From Pseudomonas mandelii (GTDB lineage: Bacteria; Pseudomonadota; Gammaproteobacteria; Pseudomonadales; Pseudomonadaceae), in NCBI RefSeq assembly GCF_900106065.1, contig NZ_LT629796.1, positions 5,804,501 to 5,868,500 of the forward strand: a DNA stretch of 64,000 bases. Reading direction: 5' to 3'. The position numbers were made by a program, and so were the translations under genes. Below the pieces are notes generated by a model. The model ran no database searches. It saw only the letters and a list, made by a program, of their open reading frames with translations, and had not been told where the DNA came from. Shown one piece after another: positions 19,030-27,553 of this stretch. The first letter of the stretch is position 1. Each line of letters starts with the position of its first letter.

Positions 19030-20204
19030 GTAACATCCAAGCCAAATTGCTGATTGTCGACGATCTGCCGGAGAACCTGCTGGCACTTGAGGCGCTGATC
19101 AAGCGTGAAGACCGCATGGTCTACAAAGCCTTGTCCGCCGACGAAGCCTTGTCGTTGCTGCTGCAACACGAATTCGCCATGGCCATTCTCGACGTACAGA
19201 TGCCGGGCATGAACGGCTTTGAACTGGCCGAGTTGATGCGCGGTACAGAGAAGACCAAGAACATCCCGATTGTGTTTGTCAGTGCCGCGGGCCGCGAGCT
19301 GAACTACGCGTTCAAGGGTTACGAAAGCGGGGCCGTGGACTTCCTGCACAAGCCACTGGATATTCACGCCGTCAAAAGCAAGGTCAACGTCTTCGTCGAC
19401 CTCTACCGCCAAAGCAAGGCGATGAAGCAACAGGTTGAAGAGCTGGAGCAGGCTCGCCGCGAGCAGGAAGCGCTGCTCAAGCAGTTGCAGACCACCCAGA
19501 ATGAACTGGAGCAAGCGGTGCGCATGCGCGATGACTTCATGTCGATCGTCGCCCACGAAGTCCGCACGCCGCTCAATGGCCTGATCCTCGAAACCCAGCT
19601 GCGCAAGATGCACCTGGCCCGGGACAACGCGTCGGCGTTCACCCTCGACAAGATGCACGCCATGGTCGACCGTGACGAGCGGCAGATCAAAAGCCTGATC
19701 CGTCTCATTGAAGACATGTTGGATGTGTCACGCATCCGCACCGGCAAGTTGTCGATCCGCTCGACCAGATTTGACCTCGTGCAGTTGGTCAGCAACCTGC
19801 TGCAAAACTTCGCGCCGCAAGTTGACGCCGCCGAGTGTTCCGTTGCGTTTACCGCCGAGCAGCCAGTGGTCGGCAACTGGGACGAATTTCGTATCGAACA
19901 AGTGATTTCAAATCTGCTGACCAACGCCTTGCGTTATGGTGGCAAGAGCCTGATTGATGTCAGGGTCTACAGTCACGAGGGTCAGGCACGGGTCGAAGTG
20001 CAGGACCGCGGGATCGGTATCAGTGAAGAAAACCAGAAGCGCATTTTTCAACAGTTCGAACGGGTGTCAGCCAAAACCGTGGTCGCGGGGCTGGGACTGG
20101 GGCTGTTTATTTCCGAGCAGATCGTCGCCGCCCATGGCGGCTCCATCGCCGTCGAGAGCAAGATCAACGAGGGCGCCTTATTTCGCGTTTGTCTGCCGTT
20201 GTAG
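19023..20204 (+). CDS. Receiver-histidine kinase fusion (REC-HisKA-HATPase)
   Basis: A 393-residue soluble kinase with an inverted domain order. The N-terminal receiver has IVDDLPEN and phosphoacceptor Asp57 in ILDVQMPGMNG. A short coiled coil (EELEQARREQEALLKQ) leads to HisKA with His178 in VAHEVRTPLNG, then the HATPase domain with DRGIGISEENQ and GLGLGLFISEQ. It has no membrane segment. The architecture implies that kinase activity is controlled by phosphorylation of its own receiver, probably by the upstream hybrid kinase. It overlaps the cheB-like gene by seven bases. Confidence 0.9.
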   Translation: MLSNIQAKLLIVDDLPENLLALEALIKREDRMVYKALSADEALSLLLQHEFAMAILDVQMPGMNGFELAELMRGTEKTKNIPIVFVSAAGRELNYAFKGYESGAVDFLHKPLDIHAVKSKVNVFVDLYRQSKAMKQQVEELEQARREQEALLKQLQTTQNELEQAVRMRDDFMSIVAHEVRTPLNGLILETQLRKMHLARDNASAFTLDKMHAMVDRDERQIKSLIRLIEDMLDVSRIRTGKLSIRSTRFDLVQLVSNLLQNFAPQVDAAECSVAFTAEQPVVGNWDEFRIEQVISNLLTNALRYGGKSLIDVRVYSHEGQARVEVQDRGIGISEENQKRIFQQFERVSAKTVVAGLGLGLFISEQIVAAHGGSIAVESKINEGALFRVCLPL

Positions 20205-20281
20205 GAAAACAGCCGGATAAACGCAACCTCTGATCGACCCCATGGTCGTATCAGCAGCTATTGACCGAACAAAGGCTTCCC

Positions 20282-20659
20282 ATGAGTGAAGATGCACAAG
20301 ATGTAGTACTCATTGTCGAGGATGACCCCTCGATTCTGATGGTATTGTCCGCTTACTTGTCGGGTGAGGGTTACCGGGTGCTGCAGGCCGAAAACGGCGA
20401 GCAGGCCTTCGAAATATTGGCGAGCAAGCCGCACCTGGACATGATGATCACTGATTTTCGCCTGCCTGGCGGCATCTCCGGCGTGCAGATCGCCGAGCCT
20501 GCCGTAAAGCTGCGACCAGAGCTCAAAGTGATATTTATCAGCGGTTATCCGCAGGAGATCCGCGAGACCGACAGCCCGATCACGCGCAAGGCGCCGATCC
20601 TCGGCAAGCCGTTCGATCTGGACGTGTTGCAAGAGCTGATGCAGGAAATGCTGTCGTAA
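20282..20659 (+). CDS. Single-domain response regulator
   Basis: A 125-residue CheY-like receiver. Acidic pocket IVEDDP, phosphoacceptor Asp58 in MMITDFRLPGG, FISGYPQEI and the Lys of LGKPFD. The ATG at 20282 has AAAGG upstream; a longer reading from 20261 is less likely. It lies 77 bases after the receiver-kinase gene and is the last gene of the plus-strand signalling operon, ending in a shared terminator. Confidence 0.88.
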   Translation: MSEDAQDVVLIVEDDPSILMVLSAYLSGEGYRVLQAENGEQAFEILASKPHLDMMITDFRLPGGISGVQIAEPAVKLRPELKVIFISGYPQEIRETDSPITRKAPILGKPFDLDVLQELMQEMLS

Positions 20660-20668
20660 ATAGCCCCG

Positions 20669-20689
20669 AAGCCCCCGTCATGGGGGCTT
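20669..20689. terminator. Bidirectional terminator between convergent signalling genes
   Basis: AAGCCCCC and GGGGGCTT form an 8-bp stem around GTCAT. It sits between the stop codons of the plus-strand receiver (20659) and the minus-strand kinase (20690) and can serve both. Confidence 0.75.
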
Positions 20690-22360
20690 TCAGATTCGGA
20701 TCATCTCCCGCACCTTGGCCGTCAACAGGTCGAAGGTGAACGGCTTAGTGATCATCTGCATGCCCGGGTCAAGGAATCCACCGCGCACTGCCGCGTGTTC
20801 GGCATAACCGGTAATGAACAATACTTTCAGATCAGGCCGGTACTGCCGACCGATTTCCGCCAGTTGCCGGCCATTCATCCCTGGCAATCCCACATCGCTG
20901 ATCAACAAATCGATACGCTGGCCGGAATCGAGAATCGGCACCGCGCTGTCGGCATCGCCTGCTTCGACGAAGGCGTAGCCCAACTCACTCAGTACCGCGC
21001 TGACCAACACCCGTACCGCCGGATCATCCTCAACGATCAGCACGGTTTCTCCGTCCTGAGCATGAGGCGCGTGTGCGATGTCGATCAGCGTGTCCTCGAC
21101 TAGCGCACCGTTGTAGCGCGGAAGATACAGGCTCACCGTCGTACCGTTGCCCACTTCACTCTCGATGGTGACGTGGCCGTGGGATTGCTTGCTGAAACCG
21201 TAAATCATCGACAAGCCCAAACCGGTGCCCTGGCCGATCGGTTTGGTCGTGAAGAACGGATCAAAGGCTCTGGTGATGGTGCCTTCCGGCATGCCGCAGC
21301 CAGTGTCGGTCACGCGCAGCACGACGTAATCACCCGGTTGCAGGTTGCTGTGAACCTGCGTGAAACCTTTGTCCAGATGCTGATTCGAGGTGTTGACCAC
21401 CAGTTTCCCGCCTTCGGGCATGGCGTCGCGGGCGTTCAGCACCAGGTTGAGGAGGGCGCTTTCGAGCTGGTTGGGATCGGCCTCGGCCACCCACAAGTCC
21501 TCGCTCAACTGCATGTCCAGCTGAATGCTTTCGTTGATGCTGCGCTGCAGGAGTTCGCCCATGGACACCACCAGGGTATTCATATTCACGGGTTTTGAAT
21601 CCAGCGACTGGCGTCGGGAAAACGCCAGCAGACGATGGGTCAGACCGGCCGCGCGATTGGCCGAGGTCACCCCCAGATCGATCAGGCCGTCCAGGTCATC
21701 GGTGCGACCTCGGGCCAGGCGTCGACGTAGCAACTCGAGGCTGCCGATGATGCCGGTCAACATGTTGTTGAAGTCGTGGGCGATACCACCGGTGAGTTGG
21801 CCGACAGCCTCCATTTTCTGCGACTGTCTGAGGGCTTCTTCGTTATGACGCAGTTGGGCGGTACGTTCCTCGACCTGTTGTTCGAGGGTTTCCAGCGTAT
21901 TTTGCAGACGCAGTTCGCTTTGGCTCAGGTCAATCAACCGGTCCCTGGCTTCATACTGCCGTCGTCGCCCACGCAATGCGGTAGTGACCAGGCTGATCAA
22001 TGTGACCGGATGAAACGGGCGCTCGAGGAAGGTCACGTTGCCCAATTGCGGTCCGAGACGTGACGCGGGGTTTTGTTCCGGCCCGCCGTGGTGGGTCAAC
22101 AGTACGATCGGCAGGTCTGACCAGGCCGGTTGTTCCTCGATCAAGCCCAGCAGCGGTTCGAGGTCGCAACCCAGCAAGGCTTCCGAAGAAATCAACAACA
22201 GGCCGGCACCTTGTGCCAGCTCGCTGCACAGCGTGACCAGATCCCGTGTCACAAGACCTTCGAATCCCGCCTCGTTAAGCATCATCAGTGCAATCTGGCT
22301 GTCACGTCCCAGCGGCGCGAGAATAAGCGCGCGCTCGGACATCGCCTCGACAACGCTCAC
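20690..22360 (-). CDS. Soluble hybrid histidine kinase with degenerate N-terminal receiver
   Basis: 556 residues. Residues 10-130 look like a receiver fold, but the phosphoacceptor position reads LLLISSEAL (Ser58/Ser59), so it is probably a pseudo-receiver. A coiled coil then leads to HisKA with His195 in GGIAHDFNNMLTG, HATPase with DTGCGMPEG and GTGLGLSM, and a C-terminal true receiver with Asp489 in LLISDVGLPGMNG. The GTG at 22360 overlaps the stop of the KaiC-like gene and has AAGGA nine bases upstream. Translational coupling to kaiC suggests the two proteins work together. Confidence 0.88.
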   Translation of the reverse strand: MSVVEAMSERALILAPLGRDSQIALMMLNEAGFEGLVTRDLVTLCSELAQGAGLLLISSEALLGCDLEPLLGLIEEQPAWSDLPIVLLTHHGGPEQNPASRLGPQLGNVTFLERPFHPVTLISLVTTALRGRRRQYEARDRLIDLSQSELRLQNTLETLEQQVEERTAQLRHNEEALRQSQKMEAVGQLTGGIAHDFNNMLTGIIGSLELLRRRLARGRTDDLDGLIDLGVTSANRAAGLTHRLLAFSRRQSLDSKPVNMNTLVVSMGELLQRSINESIQLDMQLSEDLWVAEADPNQLESALLNLVLNARDAMPEGGKLVVNTSNQHLDKGFTQVHSNLQPGDYVVLRVTDTGCGMPEGTITRAFDPFFTTKPIGQGTGLGLSMIYGFSKQSHGHVTIESEVGNGTTVSLYLPRYNGALVEDTLIDIAHAPHAQDGETVLIVEDDPAVRVLVSAVLSELGYAFVEAGDADSAVPILDSGQRIDLLISDVGLPGMNGRQLAEIGRQYRPDLKVLFITGYAEHAAVRGGFLDPGMQMITKPFTFDLLTAKVREMIRI

Positions 22361-23859
22361 CGTTCATCATCCTTGAGCAGTGGCTGGCTGGCACCCAGAT
22401 AGGTTGGAACGCCGCGCAATACACCCTGGAATGCATCCAAAGGCTCGCCGATGGTCATGCCTGCGCTGCCGATGCGGTATTCGCGAATGGTCGATTCGTG
22501 GCTGCCGGTGCGTTTCTTGATAATTGAAATGGCCCGGCGAACCTTGCCTACCGCTTCGAAGTAGCGCAACAGAATCACCGTGTCAGCCAGATAAGTAATG
22601 TCGACCGGGGCCTGCATGTCCCCGACCAGCCCATGTTGGGCCACGGTCATGAACGTCGCGGCGCCTCGGCGATTGAGGTACAGCAGCAACTCGTGCATGT
22701 GCAGCACCAGCGCGTTTTCCTCGGGCATTGCGGCCTGATAGCCGTTGATGCTGTCGATCACCACCGTTTTGATGTTGCGCTCATCGACGCAACGACGAAC
22801 CCGGTGCGAGAACTCGCCGGGGGACAGTTCGGCGGCGTCGACTTGCTCGATCAGCAGGTTGCCGGTGTCTTGCAGCGCCTGCAGGTCGATGCCCATGTTT
22901 TTCATGCGCTCGAACAGCAGTCCCAGCTCTTCATCGAAGATAAACAGCGCGGCTTTCTCACCCCGGGCGACGGCCGCGGCGGCGAAGATCATCGAGATCA
23001 GCGACTTGCCGGTACCGGCCGGGCCGAGAATCAGCGTGCTGGAACCGGTCTCGATGCCACCGCCGAGCAGGGCGTCCATTTCCTTGATGCCGCTGGTCAA
23101 CTGCTGGCGGATATAACCGCCGCGGTGTTCAGCTGCGACCAGGCGAGGGAAGACGTGCACACCGTCGCCCATGATCGTGAAGTCATGGAAGCCGCCACGG
23201 TACTTTTGACCGCGATACTTCACGACACGTATGCGCCGGCGTTCGGCGCCGTAGTTGGGCGTCAGTTCTTCCAGACGAACCACGCCGTGCGCCACGCTGT
23301 GCACGGTTTTATCGAGGGATTCGGTGGTCAGGTCATCGAGCAGCAGCACGGTCGCGTCGTAGCGCACGAAGTAGTGCTTGATCGCCAGGATCTGCCGGCG
23401 ATATCGCAGGGAACTCTGGGCGAGCAAACGGATTTCGGAAAGGCTGTCGAGGACCACACGGGTCGGCTTGACCCGTTCGACCACTTCGAAAATCTGTTTG
23501 GTTGCTTCGCCCAGTTCAAGGTCCGAGGAGTACAGCAGACTCTGCTGATGTTCGGCATTGAGCAGGCTTTCTGGCGGTGTCAGTTCGAAGATGTGGATGT
23601 TTTCATCCAGCTCCCAACCGTGGGACAACGCCCCTTGGCGCAGTTCGCGCTCGGTTTCTGAAAGCGTGATGTACAACGAGCGCTCGCCGGCACGGGCGCC
23701 GGCCAACAGGAAATGCAAAGCGACGGTGGTTTTGCCGGTTCCGGGTTCACCCTCCAGCAAAAACACATGGCCGCGGGACAATCCACCGGCCAGGATGTCA
23801 TCCAGACCGTCGATGCCGGTGGCGGCTTTTGCACTGAACAACTCGTTAGATGTAGACAA
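22357..23859 (-). CDS. KaiC-like two-domain RecA-family ATPase
   Basis: A 500-residue protein with two KaiC domains. Walker A GEPGTGKTT near 38-45 and GPAGTGKS near 279-286; KaiC-type SETERE after the first domain; C-terminal signature KKRTGSHESTIREYRIG. At the position of the S. elongatus KaiC Ser431-Thr432 phosphosites this protein appears to have Thr-Tyr (VDITYLADTVILL). I prefer the TTG at 23859 because GAGAGGG precedes it at good spacing; the ATG at 23874 would add five residues but has no ribosome-binding site. No KaiA or KaiB is encoded here. The coupled downstream kinase suggests use as a signalling ATPase rather than a clock. Confidence 0.88.
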   Translation of the reverse strand: MSTSNELFSAKAATGIDGLDDILAGGLSRGHVFLLEGEPGTGKTTVALHFLLAGARAGERSLYITLSETERELRQGALSHGWELDENIHIFELTPPESLLNAEHQQSLLYSSDLELGEATKQIFEVVERVKPTRVVLDSLSEIRLLAQSSLRYRRQILAIKHYFVRYDATVLLLDDLTTESLDKTVHSVAHGVVRLEELTPNYGAERRRIRVVKYRGQKYRGGFHDFTIMGDGVHVFPRLVAAEHRGGYIRQQLTSGIKEMDALLGGGIETGSSTLILGPAGTGKSLISMIFAAAAVARGEKAALFIFDEELGLLFERMKNMGIDLQALQDTGNLLIEQVDAAELSPGEFSHRVRRCVDERNIKTVVIDSINGYQAAMPEENALVLHMHELLLYLNRRGAATFMTVAQHGLVGDMQAPVDITYLADTVILLRYFEAVGKVRRAISIIKKRTGSHESTIREYRIGSAGMTIGEPLDAFQGVLRGVPTYLGASQPLLKDDER

Positions 23860-23985
23860 AAAAAACCCTCTCATGACTAGGGGAAGCGAGGCAGCAGGCT
23901 TGAAGTGCCTGAATGGACTGCCTGATCACTTGACCTTTTGCCGTGGCGACGGTTCAACCTTTTTGCCGGTGTGATATCAGTGGCG

Positions 23986-25041
23986 TTATAAACCCTGCTG
24001 CAACGCCGGATCGTCTGGATTGAGTTGTTCCAGCTGCGCCAGAAGGATCTGCACGTTCTGCAATTGCCCGCTTTCTTTCCAGTAATTGATCAGCAGCACC
24101 CGCGCCTTGCGATCCGCCGGATGGCGCTGGACGATTTCCTGCAACTGTTTTTGCGCCGCTTCCAGCTCTTGCTCGCCGTGCAACGTAGTCGCCAGGTCGT
24201 AGCGGTAATCCTTGTTGTTCGGCTCGATCTCGACCGCTTTGGACAGCCCAAGCAGGGCAAATTCACTTTGCCCGTGATGCAGCAACCAAAGCCCCAAGGC
24301 ATGTTGCAGGTAGGCAGAGTCGGGTTGAGCCTTCAACTGTTTCGCCAGCAATTGCCGGGCTGCGTCGCTTTGGCCTTGTTTATCCAGCACTTCAATCTGC
24401 ATCACCAACGCAGGCAGATTGCCCGGCTCCAGTTGCAGCGTGCGTTCCAGCGCCTGCTGCGCTTCTTTCAGTTCGGCATTGTGCAAGTGCAGACGGGCCA
24501 GCTGGTATTGGGTTTCGGCGCTTTCCGGGAGACTTTTCAGGTCCCGTTCCCAGGCATCGATGGCTTGCTGCAACGGCCCGAAATACAAGCCCAGGTCATC
24601 CGGCGATAAACCCAGCAGCGCGTTGATCGCGGCAGACCGGACGCTTTGTTCGCTGTCGTCGAGTAATGGTCCGATCAGCAAACTGCGCTGCCCACTGGGC
24701 ACCAGTCCGCCAATGCTTTTGATGGCTGCGATGCGCACGTCGGCCGACGGGTTTTGCAGGTCTGCATCCGCCAGTTTCAAGGCTTGCGGGCTCGGGTAGT
24801 TCGGCAGTTCGGCATGCAGCCAGACACGGCGCTTGGGCGACAGGTCAGGGCGACCCAGCTGCTGGTAGAGCACCCGTGCGGCCCCCGGTTGCCCGGCACG
24901 TGCCTGGGTCAACGCTTCGCTATAGCCGCGCTTGATGGCTTCCGGCACCACGGGCGTCGTGCTGCGCAGGAAAAACCAGGCAAGAGCGATGGCGAACAGG
25001 ACACAGAGGCTGATGAGCAAGTAGCGGCGGGACTGGAGCAT
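23986..25041 (-). CDS. Membrane-anchored HEAT/TPR repeat protein
   Basis: 351 residues. One N-terminal membrane helix (YLLISLCVLFAIALAWFFL, 7-25) with the rest predicted outside the cytoplasm. Residues about 85-150 resemble HEAT repeats (NPSADVRIAAIKSIGGL, DSEQSVRSAAINALLGL). Residues about 170-345 contain at least four TPR units (AETQYQLARLHLHNAELKEA, SAYLQHALGLWLLHHGQ). No catalytic motif. A scaffold or assembly role is likely but the partner is unknown. It lies between the signalling island and the divergent efflux operon. Confidence 0.72.
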   Translation of the reverse strand: MLQSRRYLLISLCVLFAIALAWFFLRSTTPVVPEAIKRGYSEALTQARAGQPGAARVLYQQLGRPDLSPKRRVWLHAELPNYPSPQALKLADADLQNPSADVRIAAIKSIGGLVPSGQRSLLIGPLLDDSEQSVRSAAINALLGLSPDDLGLYFGPLQQAIDAWERDLKSLPESAETQYQLARLHLHNAELKEAQQALERTLQLEPGNLPALVMQIEVLDKQGQSDAARQLLAKQLKAQPDSAYLQHALGLWLLHHGQSEFALLGLSKAVEIEPNNKDYRYDLATTLHGEQELEAAQKQLQEIVQRHPADRKARVLLINYWKESGQLQNVQILLAQLEQLNPDDPALQQGL

Positions 25042-25223
25042 GCAGGAATCCGGGGGCTGGCAGCTTTTGCAAAGCTGTCAGCTTCGGTCAGGTGGGCGTG
25101 TGAGTCAAACCCTGACTCAGTCCGATGCTGGCGATTTTGCCTACAAGTCACGTCGACATTGAAACCCGTCGAAGCCCTGAAGCAGTGACTACGCTTGCTG
25201 GAGATGGCTCGAAGAGTGTTCCC

Positions 25224-27359
25224 ATGCAACCGCTGCTCCAGTACTTCAAGGCGATGATCAACCCCGGGCAAGGGGTGCTGTTGTTCGCCTTGAGAACCAT
25301 CGCGGCCGGGCTGCTGACGCTGTACCTGGCCTTTCTGTTCGACCTCGACCAGCCCAAGTGGTCAATCATGGCGGTGGTAATCGTCAGCCAACCATTGGGA
25401 GGCATGGCTCTGGCCCGCAGTTTCGGCCAAGTCATCGGCACCACTGTGGGCGCGGCAGTCGCGGTGTTGATCATGGCCATTTTTCCCCAGGCGCCGATTC
25501 CTTTCATTATTACGCTGGGCTTGTGGCTGGCACTGTGTACTGCGGGTGGCACCCTGTTGCGCTACACCAGTTCCCAGGCTTTTGTCCTGAGCGGTTACAC
25601 TGCGGTTGTGGTTGCGTTGCTGGCGGTGCCGGATCAGGACGGCACGTTCTTGCTGGCCGTCACCCGTGTCACCGAGACGCTGTTGGCGGTAGCGTGCGTA
25701 TGCGTCGTCAGCCTTCTGACCGCACGCCCGGAGGCCGTAGCCCGGAGCTATTTCGCCAAGATCGATCAAGTCATCAAGCTGCTCGCGACGCACGCTGCGG
25801 CAGTCATCCGAACCGAGGAAAGCGAGGCTGCTTTTCACCGCAGGCAGATGCAATTGCTGGGGGAAATAAGCGCCCTTGAGGGTTTGCGGCGGCATTTGTA
25901 CTTCGATGCTCCCCGTTTACGCAGTGCCAACGGCCTGGTGCAATTGCTGGGTAATCAATTGGTGCTGCTGACCTCACGACTGACGGCGCTGCGACACCAG
26001 CGCGAACTGCTGGCCGCGCGCTGGAAAGGCGACTTGCCTGAAGAGATCCAGCTTTTGCGCGCCGAAGAATTGGCCTTTCTCGATGAGTTGGCCGCGAAGG
26101 GGCGCACGTTGTCGGCTGAGGCACGACATCATTTCACGGCGTTGCAACAGCGTTTCGATGACCAGGCCTATAAGGCCGAGCAACTCACCGAGACGATGCC
26201 TGCCACGTTGCGTTCTCTGGCCTGGGCGCTGCGCTGGGAGCAGGCGCGGATGCTGGAGCAACTGGGGCAGATCCTGGAGCTGAGCGACGCGATCCAGGAT
26301 GGACGTGAAGCCAGTTGCGTGTTCCGCGGTCAGGAAAACCCGCTGCATCTGGACTTCACCTTGGCGGCGATGAACGCAATCCGCGCCTTTACGGCGCTGA
26401 TGGTGGCCGGTCTGATCTGGATCGAGACCGCTTGGGACGGGGCTCGTGGAGGAATGATCGTGGTGGGGATTCTCTGTTCGCTGATGGCGACGTTTCCCCG
26501 GCCGTTGCTGGCCGCCCAGAGTTTTGCCCGGGGACTGGGGCTGGCACTGGTGGTGTCGGCGCTCTATCTGTTCTTGCTGGTTCCGATGATCAGTGACTTC
26601 GAGCTGCTCGCCTTGTTGTTAGCGCCCTTGCTGTACGCCGTCGCGGTGGGGCTGTCCAGTCCGCCAACCACCGGCACAGGCATTGGTCTTGGGCTGACGA
26701 CCATGCTGTTGCTGGGGCCGCAAAATGCGGGCGTCGGCCAAAACACGGCCATCCAGTGGTTCGAGTTTGCCGGCGCGTATATCTGCGCCGCCTCGCTGGC
26801 ACTGAGTGTCTATGCGTTGATCTTTCCATTCAGGCCCGCCTTGCGGATTCGGCGACTGTTCAACGAAAACTGCGAGCAGGTCTACACCTTGCTGAAGACG
26901 CCGGCCACCGATGAGCAGCAATTCGCGTTTGAAAGCCGCATGGTTGATCGCCTGACGATGATGTTGGGCCTGTTGCCGGCCACCCAGGACAAGCAGTCCA
27001 GCGAGCTGTTCGAAGTCAGCCTCGGTTGCATGGCGGTGGGCGTCGCGTTAAACCAGCTCAGGCAACAGGGGCCAGGCAATACGTTGCTGACGACCGAGCA
27101 GCAAAACCGTTTGCAGGATTCGGTCAGAGAGACCGGCAGGTTTATCGCCGGGCGCCCGCGAATTGATGTTGACCGGCTGCTCGGACGCTTGCACGCCTTG
27201 GGTGATGAAATGGACGACTTGCAGTTGGTCGTTCATGAACACCTGTGGTCGGTGTTTCGGATGCGCGTGGCCCTGCTGATCGTGGTGTCGTTTCTGGAGC
27301 GACATCGCCAATACTTTGATGCCAAAGAACCGGAAGGAGTGCCGGCCCTTGCCCATTGA
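25224..27359 (+). CDS. FUSC-family inner-membrane protein (aromatic acid exporter type)
   Basis: A 711-residue membrane protein of the FUSC/AaeB type. Two blocks of membrane helices, about 15-175 and 385-535, flank cytoplasmic regions, the usual duplicated FUSC layout (IRTIAAGLLTLYLAFLFD first helix; MVAGLIWIETAWDG start of the second block). The start at 25224 (MQPLLQYF) is chosen because the family begins there. It is followed by a DUF1656 protein and an HlyD-type periplasmic adaptor, the standard three-gene set thought to export aromatic acids or similar toxic compounds across the envelope. Confidence 0.85.
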   Translation: MQPLLQYFKAMINPGQGVLLFALRTIAAGLLTLYLAFLFDLDQPKWSIMAVVIVSQPLGGMALARSFGQVIGTTVGAAVAVLIMAIFPQAPIPFIITLGLWLALCTAGGTLLRYTSSQAFVLSGYTAVVVALLAVPDQDGTFLLAVTRVTETLLAVACVCVVSLLTARPEAVARSYFAKIDQVIKLLATHAAAVIRTEESEAAFHRRQMQLLGEISALEGLRRHLYFDAPRLRSANGLVQLLGNQLVLLTSRLTALRHQRELLAARWKGDLPEEIQLLRAEELAFLDELAAKGRTLSAEARHHFTALQQRFDDQAYKAEQLTETMPATLRSLAWALRWEQARMLEQLGQILELSDAIQDGREASCVFRGQENPLHLDFTLAAMNAIRAFTALMVAGLIWIETAWDGARGGMIVVGILCSLMATFPRPLLAAQSFARGLGLALVVSALYLFLLVPMISDFELLALLLAPLLYAVAVGLSSPPTTGTGIGLGLTTMLLLGPQNAGVGQNTAIQWFEFAGAYICAASLALSVYALIFPFRPALRIRRLFNENCEQVYTLLKTPATDEQQFAFESRMVDRLTMMLGLLPATQDKQSSELFEVSLGCMAVGVALNQLRQQGPGNTLLTTEQQNRLQDSVRETGRFIAGRPRIDVDRLLGRLHALGDEMDDLQLVVHEHLWSVFRMRVALLIVVSFLERHRQYFDAKEPEGVPALAH

Positions 27360-27549
27360 TCTGGAAATAGGTGGCGTCTACCTGCCGCCGATCGCCCAGG
27401 CCCTGCTGCTGGCCTTGCCGATTTTTCTGCTGCTGGACTGGTTGTTGAGACGCTTGGGCGTGCTGCGTTTCGTCTGGCACGAAGCCTTGTTCGAGGGCGC
27501 GTTGTACGCCTGCGTGTGCGCAATGCTGATCCTGGTGATGGGAGCCTGA
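27349..27549 (+). CDS. DUF1656 small membrane protein (YdhI/AaeX type)
   Basis: 66 residues with two predicted membrane helices (ALLLALPIFLLLDWLL and GALYACVCAMLILVMG). The TTG at 27349 is preferred: GGAAGGAG ends nine bases upstream, and the start matches the typical family length. It overlaps the FUSC gene by 11 bases. AaeX-like proteins accompany the AaeAB exporter; their role is not established. Confidence 0.82.
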   Translation: MPIDLEIGGVYLPPIAQALLLALPIFLLLDWLLRRLGVLRFVWHEALFEGALYACVCAMLILVMGA

Positions 27550-27553
27550 TGCC

